Assembly (NCBI GenBank): GCA_032716605.1
Contig: CM064572.1
Span: forward strand, 44,660,563 to 44,724,562
Source: Paralithodes platypus
Lineage: Eukaryota; Arthropoda; Malacostraca; Decapoda; Lithodidae
Length of the DNA: 64,000 nt
Reading direction: 5' to 3'
The notes under the pieces were generated by a model. That model did not search any database. It worked only from the letters and a program-made list of their open reading frames with translations, and was not told the DNA's origin. Shown here one piece after another: positions 29,502-39,639 of this stretch; position 1 is the stretch's first letter, and every line of letters begins with the position of its first letter. A program made the position numbers and the translations under genes.

Positions 29502-31463
29502 CTATTGCCTGACGCCGTGATCCCCGAAGGGGTGGCCACGAACAAACCGCCCCCATTCACCTCTGTCCCCAGTCAGTCGACGCCCCTCCTCCCAACCTGC
29601 ACCGCCTTCATTAATATACTTCCTCACTCCATCCTTCCACCTCTCCTTTGGTGCACCTCTCCCTCTCTGTCCTTCCACCTCGCTCTCGTACACCCTCTTA
29701 CTCAATCTCTCGCTTTCCATACATTCCATATGGCCGAACCATCTCAAGTTGTTCCTTTTCACACTTTCCAGTGCATCTACCTCCACACCACACCTCCTTC
29801 TTACTTCCTCATTCGTCTGTCTATCCCTCCATGTAACTTCGCACGCACTTCTCAAGTAACTAATTTCCACAGCTCTCACTCTTGGTCTGAGTCTCTTCCC
29901 GAACGTCCATGCTTCGCTTCCGTAAGTTAGTGTCGGGATTACCACACTGTCATGCAAGGACTTCTTCACTTCCATACTGACCACCCTATTTCTTGACATT
30001 GATTTCAACGTTCCTACAACCCTCTTCCCCTGTTGCACCCTCTCCCGAACCTCCTCATCCACAGTCCCATCTTTACTCAACACACTGCCCAGATACTTAA
30101 AAGAGCTGACGATCTCCATAGCCTGATCGTTCAACTTTACCTCACACTCTGTGACTTCACCCCTTTCGAAGACCGTAACCTTGCTCTTCCCCACATATAC
30201 CTTCAAATTCTGTTTTTCGCACACTGTTCCAAACTCATTTACCAAACCCTGCAGCTCCCATTCATTATCGCTCAGCAGAAATGTATCATCCGCAAACAGC
30301 AGTATAGGTAGCTTCCACTCATTTCCCTCCCTTTTCAGCGATACACCAACATCCACTGCTCTTCCAAGTATTTCTTTCATGACTCCATCCATATATTCAG
30401 TAAACAACCACGGGGGCATCACACACCCCTGTTTCAACCGAACACACAGGTCAAAGAACTCGCTCTTCTCGTTCTCCACACGTATTGCCGCCTTTGCACC
30501 CTCATACATGCTCTTCACTGCTTTCAGCAACTTGCCATCTACTCCGTATATTCTAAGTACTTTCCACATGCCTTTTCTATCCACTCTGTCATAGGCCTTC
30601 TCCAAGTCCATAAAGGCAACATACACCTTTTGTTGCTTCTCCAGATATTTCTCCACAACACAATTCAGGGTAAAAATCTGATCTACACATCCTCTTCCCT
30701 TCCTAAAACCTCCCTGCTCGTCGCCTATCCATTTATCCGTTCTCACTCTCACTCTCTCAATCACTGCCCTACTGTACACCTTCCCTACTACGCTTAAAAG
30801 ACATATTCCTCGGTGGTTACCACACACTCCTCTCTCCCCTTTACCCATATATAGGGGGACTATTATGCCAGTCTTCCAGTCATCGAGTGCATTCCCCTTC
30901 TCCCATGCTAGTTTGCACATTTTCCATACCCATTCGATCACTATCTCCCCACCATACCTCAACATTTCCCCACACACTCCATCTGTTCCTGGTGCTTTCC
31001 CCAACTTCACTCTCTTCATGGCTTCCCACACTTCTGACCTCCTGATCCCTACCTCCTCCTCCACTACTTTTCCTCTTCTCCCTCCCATACCATATCCAAC
31101 TATGTTTGCTGGCTCTTCATTCCTTACATTTAGCAACTCGTTGAAGTAATCCCTCCATCTTTCGACTCTCTCTTGTTTCTCGGCTAGCATTCTCCCATTC
31201 TTATCTTTCACACCCTTACTGTTTCCCTTGCTACCTTTCCTAACTTTCTTGAATTCTTTCCTGAACAGTTTCTTACACTCCCTCCATTTTACACGCAGAT
31301 TCCTTCCAAATTCCTCATCTACTCTTCTCTTACTTTCCTTCACTACTCTCTTCACCACTCTCTTTCTCTCCACGTACCTCGCTTGTTTCTGCCTCTCCAA
31401 ATCTTCATTCCCTCTACTACCCAACCACTCTCTATAGTCTATACGCTTTCTTCTTTTCTTCAA
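29502..31463 (-). CDS. RTE-like LINE reverse transcriptase
   Basis: 653 codons from about 31463 to the TAG at 29502-29504, which is itself the first ATAG unit of the tail. Basic N-terminal linker (residues 1-110), then the RT: KAPGTDGVCGEMLRYGG, GNHRGICLLSVVGKVY, DEQGGFRKGRGCVDQ, the motif-A box FMDLEKAYDRVDR (about 290), LKQGCVMPPWLF (commonly MSP, so a change here) and the catalytic LLFADDTFLL (about 387). The C-terminal part has SFKYLGSVLSKDG, LTYGSEAWTF and RWFGHM. The catalytic Asps are intact and this is the best-preserved RT frame in the window. The upstream endonuclease frame is broken, so the copy is not autonomous. The listed start is only the first Met of the open frame. Confidence 0.8.
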   Translation of the reverse strand: MKKRRKRIDYREWLGSRGNEDLERQKQARYVERKRVVKRVVKESKRRVDEEFGRNLRVKWRECKKLFRKEFKKVRKGSKGNSKGVKDKNGRMLAEKQERVERWRDYFNELLNVRNEEPANIVGYGMGGRRGKVVEEEVGIRRSEVWEAMKRVKLGKAPGTDGVCGEMLRYGGEIVIEWVWKMCKLAWEKGNALDDWKTGIIVPLYMGKGERGVCGNHRGICLLSVVGKVYSRAVIERVRVRTDKWIGDEQGGFRKGRGCVDQIFTLNCVVEKYLEKQQKVYVAFMDLEKAYDRVDRKGMWKVLRIYGVDGKLLKAVKSMYEGAKAAIRVENEKSEFFDLCVRLKQGCVMPPWLFTEYMDGVMKEILGRAVDVGVSLKREGNEWKLPILLFADDTFLLSDNEWELQGLVNEFGTVCEKQNLKVYVGKSKVTVFERGEVTECEVKLNDQAMEIVSSFKYLGSVLSKDGTVDEEVRERVQQGKRVVGTLKSMSRNRVVSMEVKKSLHDSVVIPTLTYGSEAWTFGKRLRPRVRAVEISYLRSACEVTWRDRQTNEEVRRRCGVEVDALESVKRNNLRWFGHMECMESERLSKRVYESEVEGQRGRGAPKERWKDGVRKYINEGGAGWEEGRRLTGDRGEWGRFVRGHPFGDHGVRQ

Positions 31464-31780
31464 CAGTTATTTTTACCTCTTCTGTCCACCATGCTGTACC
31501 TTTTACTCCCCTCCCTCCACACACCTCCTCACATGCTGCACAGGTCTCTTCCTTAAACACCTTGCTTATCTCCTCCACTTCCTCCATATCTTCCAGGTCG
31601 AACCCACCTAGTGGTCTTTCTACTGCTCACCTGTACTCTTCCCTGATTTCCTCCTCCTGTAGCCTCTCCACCCTCCTCACCATTCCACCTTCCTCTCACC
31701 TCCCTCCAGCTCTCCTCAGCCACTTCTTTTGTATCCTAACCCTAGCTACTACTACATAATGATCAGACAGACCCCCTCCA
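31464..31780 (-). pseudogene. Endonuclease C-terminal remnant of the RTE-like LINE
   Basis: Continues upstream of the RT frame with interrupted codons. The recognisable piece is GGGLSDHYVVVARVRIQK near 31730-31780, the terminal SDH box of an APE-type endonuclease, then stops and shifts. The element is truncated right before it at the 14-bp duplication. Confidence 0.6.
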
Positions 31781-31984
31781 AAATCGTCTAATGATGCCCA
31801 TAATACACTGTCAAAATGCATCATAATCTTGAAAGGGTTAAACAACAATTTCCCTTCGCAGCACCCGACACCAAACTAATACTGAGAATGAGTGTTGTTT
31901 ACAGAGAATAAGGTAGCGATATTTTTTCAAGTTATATTTATTTCTCAACAATCTATCACTACGCACTGTAATATTGCAGCCATC

Positions 31985-32280
31985 TAACTCTTCTAGCGCT
32001 ATTACAATAATCAGTGTTCTTCAGAACTTTCTCCTCCCTTACGGAAAGTGGGGGCACCCGCCTTTCAACACACTCCCACCTCTATTCTGTCCAACTCTCT
32101 AATCCAAGAGTGAACCGATTTTCCCAGTCTTTCTTCTACTCGCCAAGTAGGCTTTTGGAACTTTCTCCCTCAATCTGTTTTTTTCCTCATCCTAGGACTT
32201 AAACTGCTTCAAACTCCGTCTATCCAGACATTTTGACTCTGACATATCTTGATTTTGGCTCTCTATCATACTTTCAACTT
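31985..32280 (+). pseudogene. LINE 3'-end relic
   Basis: Resembles the LINE C-terminus of 11500-11800: CTATTACAATAATCAGTG, ACTCCCACCTCTATTCTGTC, CCAAGAGTGAACC, TTTTGGAACTTTCTCCC and ACTTAAACTGCTTCAAACTCCG. Frameshifted, old copy. Confidence 0.6.
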
Positions 32281-32599
32281 TGGTATTTACTTTGAATTTG
32301 CTTTGAAGTGCTTCTGCCTCAAGAGGGTGTCGTTCCCTTGGTGTTCTCTGAGGCAGGGCCACAGCGTCACCGCCACCCTTCACTTCGCTGCATGTACAGT
32401 CGGCCTAATAAGTGATGTCTCGGCACCAATTATGTTTTGATCAATAATTGGTATCAGCAATATTTACACATTATTTATTCATTTTGAGTGAGATATACAA
32501 CCATGCTCCTACACTTACCCACCCTATTAACATCTCACAGACATTAATACAGCACAGAGCGAGCTAAACGTAATGATAGCTGAGACATGACTTATTAGC

Positions 32600-33125
32600 G
32601 CCATCGTACTCCAGTTGTGATGTGATGGAGTTTGATGTTGCTGGCCGAGATGCAACATAGCCTGTGATGCCTGGTTGATACGAGATGGTCCAGAGAAATG
32701 TGTCCAATTCTCTCTTGAACACTTCAGTTTTACACTTCAGTTTTCACCTTGAAGTTTCTTAAGTGTTTTGGTAGATGGTTGAACAGCCAGGCTCCTTTTC
32801 TTGAGATACTATTGTGTTGGAGGGTCTTGACTCTTGTTAGCATGTTGATGGAAGGTGATACGGGATACATTGTCTTCCTGTTCTTGTTTCCTCATATGTG
32901 TTGGCAGATTTTATTGGTTCTGTCTTGGGTGGGATGATCTGGTCATCAAGAACTTTCCATGTAAATATTATTTGATATTTTTGTATCCTCCATTCTCTGG
33001 AATGTATTTTGAAGTCTTCCAGTCTTTGCCAGTAATCTAGTGTCTCTGTTTCCCCTTGTTGATCTTTAGGTCTTCGTATGCAGGAGGGGAAAGTTCTTTG
33101 GAGGTCCTCTAGTTGCATTATGTGA
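32600..33125 (-). pseudogene. LINE RT C-terminal relic (another family)
   Basis: On the minus strand: QLEDLQRTFPSCIRRPKD, then LDYWQRLEDFKIHSREWR, IFTWKVLDDQIIP, GRQCIPYHLPST. In another frame come RKGAWLFNHLPKHLRNFKV and TFLWTIS. This is the usual end of a CR1/L2-type LINE protein. Frame changes and the missing catalytic core show it is dead. Confidence 0.55.
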
Positions 33126-33615
33126 TATTTCTATCCTTTCTATGGAATATAGCTCGTAGGTAATCGTGGTAGAGACATGTAACAAGGGGCTGAAAAGGGA
33201 AAGAATTGTTTTAAACACAAGGGCTAGATTCACAAGTTTGGACGAAATTAACTTTGCCTTCCTTCGCGACCCCCGTGTTGAAGTCGGAAATTGACCACAT
33301 GCGATTCTCAGGCAATAAGGAAGTTGGAGCTGTAAACATCGATATTTAACATAAATACATTAATAATGTAGGTTTCTGTGGGTTGGAATGTATGTGTAAT
33401 TGGGTTTATTGTATTTATAAATGTACTACGACAGGATTTTAGCTGGTAATTCTGCTAAATTTCGATGTCTACAGCTCCAACTTCCTTACAGAATGAAACT
33501 CGCAAGTGGTCAATTGTGTTGGTTTGAAACTACCACAGAAAAATATGTTTTTCATCTCTGTTTTCTGAGTTCTGCGTTGATAATGAGAACAGTTTTTGTC
33601 TGAAATTAATTAACT
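33126..33615. other. Unassigned AT-rich sequence
   Basis: No open frame with recognisable protein and no repeat shared with the rest of the window that I could detect. It precedes a tRNA-like stretch. Confidence 0.3.
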
Positions 33616-33692
33616 GTGTTGGTGGTGTAATAGTTTAGGTGCTTATGTGTTGGGTGTGGTGTCCCGGGTTCGAATCCCAAGAGGACCATATG
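33616..33692 (+). repeat. tRNA-like sequence, probably SINE-derived
   Basis: Contains a perfect pol III B box (GGGTTCGAATCCC, about 33666-33678) in a T-arm-like stem, an A-box-like GTAATAGTTTAGGTGC about 35 bases upstream, and a 3' GGACC. No convincing acceptor-stem pairing or anticodon arm, so I do not call it a functional tRNA. Confidence 0.4.
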
Positions 33693-34075
33693 CTTTCATT
33701 ATTTTATTCAAGTACATTGGGGTTTGTAATTGATGACTAATGTTAAGAAGGGGGTGTTACTTATTACTGCTGACAATAGAAACGAGGAACAGTTGAACAG
33801 TTGGCCAAATAAGTCGTGTCTCCACTGTCATTTCGTTTTGCTCTCTGTGTGCTGCATTAATGTCTGTCGGATGTTGACTAGGATGTGTAAAGATAGGAAC
33901 ATGTTTGTATATATCACTCGAAACGATGAATAAATGCTTAGATAGTGCTGATACCAATTATTGATAGAAATGTACTTGGTGCCCCGACATCACGTATTTG
34001 GCCAACTGTATTTAGAAGATATCGCCCTTCAACCGGGACAATTTGCTACCAATTTTTTTTCAAATGTAGCTTTTA
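33693..34075. other. Unassigned sequence
   Basis: AT-rich; nothing recognisable beyond possible extension of the tRNA-like repeat. Confidence 0.3.
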
Positions 34076-34370
34076 CTCCTTCAGTCATATTATGTTCCAG
34101 TAAGTCCACGGAGGCGGGAGCCCGGTATCATTGCCACTGCACCACACAACTGTCAAAACCACACTGCTGGCCGTTAGAATTGTCGGAGAAACCTGGGGTT
34201 GCCACCAACCGACAGATCTTCATCTAACTTACCGGACTTACTGAGCTCCATATGACGCTCAATCGCGTCATAAACTTATTAGAGAGGCATGTAGATAAGT
34301 CCATATGACACGATCGCGTCATATGAGTTTTTGGGCATGTTCCATATGACGCGATCTTAAAAGGACCTCC
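34076..34370 (-). mobile_element. Palindrome-rich MITE, copy 1
   Basis: Reversed relative to the copies at 34568 and 48825. Starts CTCCTTCAGTCATATTATG and includes GGAGGCGGGAGCCCGG, CATTGCCACTGC and GTTGCCACCAACCG. A series of ATATGACGCGATCGCGTCATAT-type palindromes, several mutated, follows. The right end is diverged. Confidence 0.6.
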
Positions 34371-34503
34371 AGCAATTAACAGGCTTCGAACTATCTTAAT
34401 TAACCCTATTTACTACCACAGATCCTTCTTAAAACTGAATACAATCGTCTAATGGTAGCCAGAATAAAGTTAAAAGACGTCTCCGGTACAGAAGGGGTTA
34501 AGG

Positions 34504-35275
34504 GGGATGAGCTTATTTATTTGCTCATTTATGTATTTTTGTATTATTTTTCTAGTTTCCTCCCTAGCTCCCCCAGACATATATGACGCGATCGCGTCAT
34601 ATGGACTAGTGAACCAAAAACTCATATGACGCGATCGCATCATATGGACTTATCTCTATACCTTCCAATAAGTTTATGACGCGATTGTGCGTCATATGAG
34701 CTCAGTAAGTCCGATAAGTTACCATACGATAAAACCATTGGTGGCAACCTCAGCCTCCTCCGATAATTCTAACGGCCACAGTGTTGTTGTGAGTGTAGTG
34801 CGAGGCAGTGGCAATGATCCTGGGGCTCCCGCCTCCTACTACATATTGGAACATAATATGTCGGAGGGAGCTAGACGCCCATCAAACTTAAGCGGGTAGT
34901 GCTCGTTTTTTCTGGACCCCCTTCTCCCTCATGTTTAGCATAATAGTTTTAGGATTTTAAGACGTTCGTTCCGTTAGTTAGGCGATTTTGAGAGTTTTCG
35001 CCTCATTTCTTTGTCAATATTAAGACATTTTATGCCAGTTAGGTGTCGATTTTTTTCTGACGAACGACAGCGAGCCTGTAATTTCAGAAGGAAATGGCCT
35101 TCGGCCAGGACATTTTTCTACCGAAAAATGTACAAATTAATCTTGAAAGGGGGTCTAGGGAATAATCGACAGCTAAATGGCACTACAGGTCTTAATATTG
35201 ACAAAAAATAGGGCGAAAGATCTTAAAATCGCCAAAATGAATAGGCCAAACGTCTTAAAATATGAAACTAATATA
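34504..35275. repeat. Composite R1 repeat cluster
   Basis: A plus-strand R1 start (TTAAGGGGGATGAGC...TTTCCTCCCTAG) is split at CTAG by the palindrome-rich MITE and resumes ACGCCCATCAAACTT. A minus-strand R1 copy then starts at TTAAGCGGG and runs to GGGGGTCTAGGG, where it switches to plus-strand R1 text (TAAATGGCACTACAGGTC, CTTAAAATCGCC). This is evidence of repeated insertion or rearrangement within the same family. Confidence 0.55.
34568..34870 (+). mobile_element. Palindrome-rich MITE, copy 2
   Basis: 303 bp flanked by CTAG on both sides, inside an R1 copy. The ends are inverted repeats CTCCCCCAGACATAT and, reversed, CTCCCTCCGACATAT. It contains three successive copies of the palindromic unit CATATGACGCGATCGCGTCA (some mutated) near the left end. 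Since CTAG and TTAA (copy 3) share TA, the real duplication may be TA (Tc1/mariner-like) or 4 bp. Confidence 0.7.
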
Positions 35276-35639
35276 CAGTTCATTAGTGTAAAGATTGTTT
35301 TTTCCTTGAGTGTATGTTTGTCACCCTATACTTCTGGATCATGTTGAATTGAAATAAGATAAAGTAAATTAAATATAAGGTTATTTAAGAAAGCGTACGA
35401 GATTTTACTTTGTTCTCCTTATTTGTGCTGAAATAAAAATATAGGTGTTGTCAGAGATTGCCGCATACAGTAGAACCTAAGTTTATAAAGGAAAGAGTCA
35501 AACTCAAACACCACCATAGTCTAGGAATAAATTACCCGCGAGATAAGGACATTTTTAGTTCTCCCTCTCAGTGAGATAAATTAATGTCCTGTATTTGTTT
35601 AACATTACTGCAGAAAATAAAGGAAAGAGAGATTGTGAA
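35276..35639. other. Unassigned AT-rich sequence
   Basis: No gene or shared repeat seen. Confidence 0.3.
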
Positions 35640-35850
35640 ATATTTATTGATCTATTTATTTATTTATTTACTGATTATTCTCCCCAGACCTCCATCGAGC
35701 TACAAAGAAAACACATTCCCATGATCCCCCTTCTAGATAAATTTATAAATTTTTCGGTGGAAAATGTTCCAGCCGAAGGCTGGTTCCTCCAAAATACAGA
35801 CTCGCTATCGCTCGCCTGGAAAACATCGACACTTAAATCTCCCTCTCGGC
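35640..35850 (+). repeat. R1 repeat fragment
   Basis: (TTTA)n then CCCCAGACCTCCATCGAGC, TTTTTCGGTGGAAAATG, CAGCCGAAGGCTGG and CTCGCTATCGCTCGCCTGG. The right part is lost. Confidence 0.5.
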
Positions 35851-36198
35851 TTGCGTGCTAGATAAGTAGTTAAGATAGGACTTTAGAGGCTATCAACCCT
35901 TCTGTATCATTAAGCCATCACACTGTAAATCAAGAACAGCGTCATGACTGGAGCCGCTTTTTGAAAACTGGTGTCCCTTGTGTGGTAGAATATTAATATA
36001 ATGCCGTGTATATATTTAATATTACTGCAGAAAGAAAGGAAAGAGAGTTTGCGAATAATCTTGGAAAACATACACTATAATCAGTACCCAAGTAATTCAA
36101 CTCTAGAGGGGAAAAACAAGAAAATTAATAAATATATAAATAAATAAATAATAAGCTTATATCACAAATACAGGGCAGCTACTAAATGTTTGTATACT

Positions 36199-36255
36199 CT
36201 CAACGGGGCTCGAATCACCGACAGTCTGGCTGTCGGTGGATCGAGCCCCGCTGAG
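36199..36255. repeat. Hairpin 1 with tRNA-T-arm-like ends
   Basis: An inverted repeat of about 26-bp arms with a 4-base loop: CTCAACGGGGCTCGA through CCGACAGTC / TGGC / TGTCGG through TCGAGCCCCGCTGAG. It is preceded by AGCTACTAAATGTTTGTATA, as is hairpin 2. Confidence 0.65.
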
Positions 36256-36379
36256 TATAAAAATAAAATACATTTATATTTAAAAGTAAATAAATAAATG
36301 AAATACAAATAAATAAAGTACCCATTATATATGACATTCTTCACCCTTCATTTACGTGAGCTACTAAATGTTAGTATAC

Positions 36380-36436
36380 TCTTAGCGGAGCTCAAACCAC
36401 TGACAGTCTGACTTTCGGTGGTTCGAGCCCCGCTGA
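36380..36436. repeat. Hairpin 2 with tRNA-T-arm-like ends
   Basis: Same unit as 36199-36255, 180 bases downstream and in the same orientation, with several compensatory or tolerated changes in the stem (GAGCTCAAACCACTGACAG / CTTTCGGTGGTTCGAGCCCC). The GGTTCGAGCCCC half resembles a tRNA T-arm/B box. Confidence 0.55.
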
Positions 36437-36459
36437 GATAATATAAACAAATATATATA

Positions 36460-37612
36460 CAGGGTGATTCAGTAACCCTTTTCATAAATTTAATGGCAAA
36501 TTCGGGAGACAAAATTAAGACTAATTTACTCTATGACCCTTAGGGTGAGTCTTTGATATGATGGAGATATTACACCTTTAAAGTTATCAATAGATAAAAA
36601 AGAAAAAAATCTAAGGAGTGAGAATGAAAATGTCGTTGCTAACTGGCAGGGTAGCGTAACCAAGACTTGGTATCAAAATGGCTGCATACGGTAGCTGGAT
36701 GCAGTTGGTTTCCCAATTTACAAAGGTACATTACTACTGTATTTGTATTATCATCATCATTATTATTAATAATCATTGTATTGTATTAAGTATCATTGTA
36801 TTCATTAAGATGAGATGAGTTTCGAAGCTCCAAGTCAGCAAGAAAAACGCTCCTCCTCACCTTTGTTATCACCATCCGCCTGCTACTCCCCTTACTGTAC
36901 AACAAGTAATACTACTACTACTATGAATCTTAATTATGATGATGATAAAATGGTAATGTTCCTTTGATAATAATTAGGAAACCAGCTACCGTATAGTTTT
37001 GATACCATGTGTAGGCAGAGATAAAATTATGAATCATGTACAAATCGTTTCACGATTCATACTGACGACCGTAGTTTCGAAATTCGAGTTCGGCAAGAAA
37101 AACCCTCCGTCCTCAACTAACCCCTCCTCCTCCACTTATCCCTCCTCCTCTACTTATCCCTTCTAATCCTCCTATCCGTCCTCCTCCACTTACCCCTCTT
37201 CCTCCACTTATCCATTCTCCACTTATCCCTCCTCCTCCCGCTTCTCGCCTTACAACAACAACAACTACTACTATTGCTACTGCTACTACTACTATGAATA
37301 ATGTACGTATAATAATGATGATGATGATAGTATAAATAGTAATGTACATTTGTAAATTGGGAAACCAACTGCATCCAGCTACCGTATGCAGCCATTTTGA
37401 TACCAAGTCTTGGTTACGCTACCCTGCCAGTTAGCAACACATTTTCATTCTCACTCCTTAGATTTTGTTCTTTTCTATCTATCGATAACTTTAAAGGTGT
37501 AATATCTCCATCATATCAAAGACTCACCCTAAGGGTCATAGAGTAAATTAGTCTTATTTTTGCCTCCCGAATTTGCCATTAAATTTATGAAAAGGTTTAC
37601 TGAATCACCCTG
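36460..37612. mobile_element. Long-TIR DNA transposon with TA duplication (Tc1/mariner-like target)
   Basis: Inverted arms of about 270 bp: CAGGGTGATTCAGTAA at 36460 and its reverse TTACTGAATCACCCTG at 37612, each next to TA. The arms match almost completely inward to GGGAAACCAACTGCATCC / GATGCAGTTGGTTTCCC. The centre is microsatellite-like ((ATC)n, (TAC)n, (TCC)n) with no transposase. TA duplication and CAGGGTG ends suggest the IS630/Tc1/mariner group. The ORF-like frames inside are low complexity. Confidence 0.75.
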
Positions 37613-38000
37613 TACATATATATATATATAAAATACAAAATAAGTACAAATGAAATAAAAATAATATAATTTAATAATGTTACACCAAACACCTCCCAAT
37701 AAAATTAATGAAAGCATGTGATCTTCCAGGATATATAATAAATATAATAAATATATAAAGTAACCACTATATACGACGTTCTTAACCCTTTATTTACACC
37801 ACTTCCGGGTTGAACTACGAGTATATGTGAGTATAATATTACGGCAGGATTATACGCAGCATTTTCTGGGAAATGAGGGAAAACATTAGCTATTTTATAT
37901 AGAGAGATCTTTTTCTGAAATGAATGCATCCGTGCAATGAACATGTTTTGTACTGAAAATAAAGTTATGGGAGAAAGAAGGAAGCTAGACGTGTGGTTAA
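37613..38000. other. Unassigned AT-rich sequence
   Basis: (TA)n at 37617-37630 and no recognisable gene. Confidence 0.3.
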
Positions 38001-38360
38001 GATAAGATTATTTTCATATATTTCTGTGTTTATTTATTTATTGTTTTATATTTGTTTCAGTTTACTCCCTAGACCTCCATAAAACATATATGGACACTCC
38101 AAAGACCCCCCTTTGGAGATCAATTTGTGCATTTTTTCGTAGAAAAATGGCCCTGCCAAAGGTCGCTTCCTCGTAAGTTGCAGACTTGATTTCGCTCGCC
38201 CGGAAAACATTGACTCCTAAATGAAACGAAAGTTCTGAAACTCGCCAAACAATTGTGACGAAAAGTCTTAATATCACCTAACTAATGGGGGGAACGTCTT
38301 AGCATATCAAAACTTATAGGACTAAGCAGGAGGGAGAAGGGGGTCCAGGCGAACATCCCT
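38001..38360 (+). mobile_element. R1 repeat, near-complete copy
   Basis: Between TTAA at 37997 and TTAA at 38361. Landmarks CTCCCTAGACCTCCAT, AAAGACCCCCC, TTTTTCGTAGAAAAATGG, CTCGCCCGGAAAAC and GGGGGTCCAGGCGAACATCC. The 5' inverted repeat is not conserved, so the left limit is approximate. Confidence 0.5.
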
Positions 38361-38662
38361 TTAAATATACCCTAAACCCCCTTTGTACCGATGACGTTAT
38401 ATTTATGTTATTTCAGCTACATACAGTATATACGATTTTATGAAGCTTTGGATGGATTCATGGTAGCTAATAGGACTAATTGAGATAGTCTGTAGCCTTT
38501 CGATATGATGATGCCCTTCCCAAGTTGATAATATCTTCTAATAGTTTCTATAATAAAATTAAAATGAAGTTTCCGGTACTGAATGGGTTAAGGAAGTAAA
38601 AGGGAAACGATCGACGTGTGGTAAAATAAAGGATTTATAAACATAATACGATAAAAGGCTAG

Positions 38663-38663
<1 letters not shown>

Positions 38664-38725
<62 letters not shown>
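38664..38725. repeat. (AT)n microsatellite
   Basis: About 62 bases of uninterrupted AT repeats, followed by ACCGGTATATATAATT. Confidence 0.95.
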
Positions 38726-38727
<2 letters not shown>

Positions 38728-38985
38728 GGTATATATAATTTTGTTTGTGAAAGCTAAATAAATATATAGAAGTATTGTGAAAGCAAATGATAAATTAATA
38801 AATATAAAGCAAACACGTAAATTTCAGAAGAATGATAGATATCAAAGGTGTAAAAGAAAGAGGGAAGGTCAAAAAAATAAAAACAAAAACCTGTATACCG
38901 TAAAAAGTGTGATTTATACTCTTGATGGGGACACACGAGGGAGCAGGGAGTGATAAATTATGAAAAAGGGCGAGAATGAACGAAA
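38726..38985. other. Unassigned AT-rich sequence
   Basis: Nothing recognisable. Confidence 0.3.
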
Positions 38986-39270
38986 CAAAGTATAAGCGAT
39001 AAGAATAACACGAAGAATATTAAGGGGAAACAGGCTATTATAATGTAAATAGTGAGCGAAAATGAAAGGGAATGGTGAATTAAAGAAAAGGAAAAGTATA
39101 AGAGATATGCATTTTAAGGGGGAACAGGCGAATATAAAGGAAATGGTGAGCGAAATTTAAAGGGAATTATGATGAATGAATAGAAAGGAACGTAAAATAT
39201 AGGTGATAAGGGTAACCATAAGAATTTTAAGGGGGAATATATGGTAAATGGTGAAAGACAATATAGAGAA
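38986..39270 (+). repeat. Degenerate tandem repeat, about three units of 90-112 bases
   Basis: TAAGGGGAAACAGGC (39021), TTAAGGGGGAACAGGCG (39114) and TTAAGGGGGAATATATGG (39226) recur with following GTAAATAGTGAGCG / GGAAATGGTGAGCG / GTAAATGGTGAAAG. Purine-rich strand, non-coding. Confidence 0.5.
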
Positions 39271-39280
39271 TAGTGCATTC

Positions 39281-39629
39281 AGGGGAGATGAGCCGTTCCT
39301 TTGGTCTATTTTAATTAGTTTATTCCTAGATTTCTTAGTTTCTCCGCTAAACCTCCACCAAGCTCAGAAAAACACCCCCTAGACCCCCCTTCAAGATAAA
39401 TTTGTACATTTTTCGGTAGGGCCGGTTCCTCTTAAAATTACAGGGTTGCTATTGCTCGCCAGACAAAAATCGACACCTAAATATCACAAAAGGTCTTGAT
39501 AATGACATAAAAATGGGACAAAAGGTATTAAAATTGACAAACTAATGGGCGAACATCTTACAATCTGAAAAGTAATGGGGCTAAACATGAGGAAGAAAGG
39601 GAACCAGAAAAACGGCCCATCTCTCCTTA
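39281..39629 (+). mobile_element. R1 repeat, near-complete copy
   Basis: AGGGGAGATGAGCCGTTCC at left and AACGGCCCATCTCTCCTTA at right form the inverted ends. The internal order is as in 17710-18071. The left flank is no longer TTAA. Confidence 0.6.
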
Positions 39630-39639
39630 CAAAAATTCA

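Larger units (their letters stand above)
29483..31780 (-). mobile_element. RTE-like LINE, 5'-truncated, with target-site duplication
   Basis: Flanked by the 14-bp direct repeat AAAATCGTCTAATG at 29469-29482 and 31781-31794. On the minus strand the element ends in (ATAG)n immediately after the stop codon, with essentially no 3' UTR. It starts inside the endonuclease domain. Short tandem-repeat tails and absent 3' UTR are typical of RTE elements. The long duplication and 5' truncation are the signature of target-primed reverse transcription. Confidence 0.85.

Noticed and set aside
29505..31437. Several plus-strand frames of 60-147 codons
   Set aside because: Antisense shadows of the RTE-like reverse transcriptase, with Ser/Pro/Phe-rich composition expected from it.
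33616..33692. A functional tRNA gene
   Set aside because: Good B box, but no convincing cloverleaf, anticodon arm or acceptor pairing. Kept only as a tRNA-like repeat.
38990..39270. CRISPR-like array
   Set aside because: Unit spacing is irregular (about 92 and 112), units are degenerate, there are no cas genes, and the DNA is eukaryotic.
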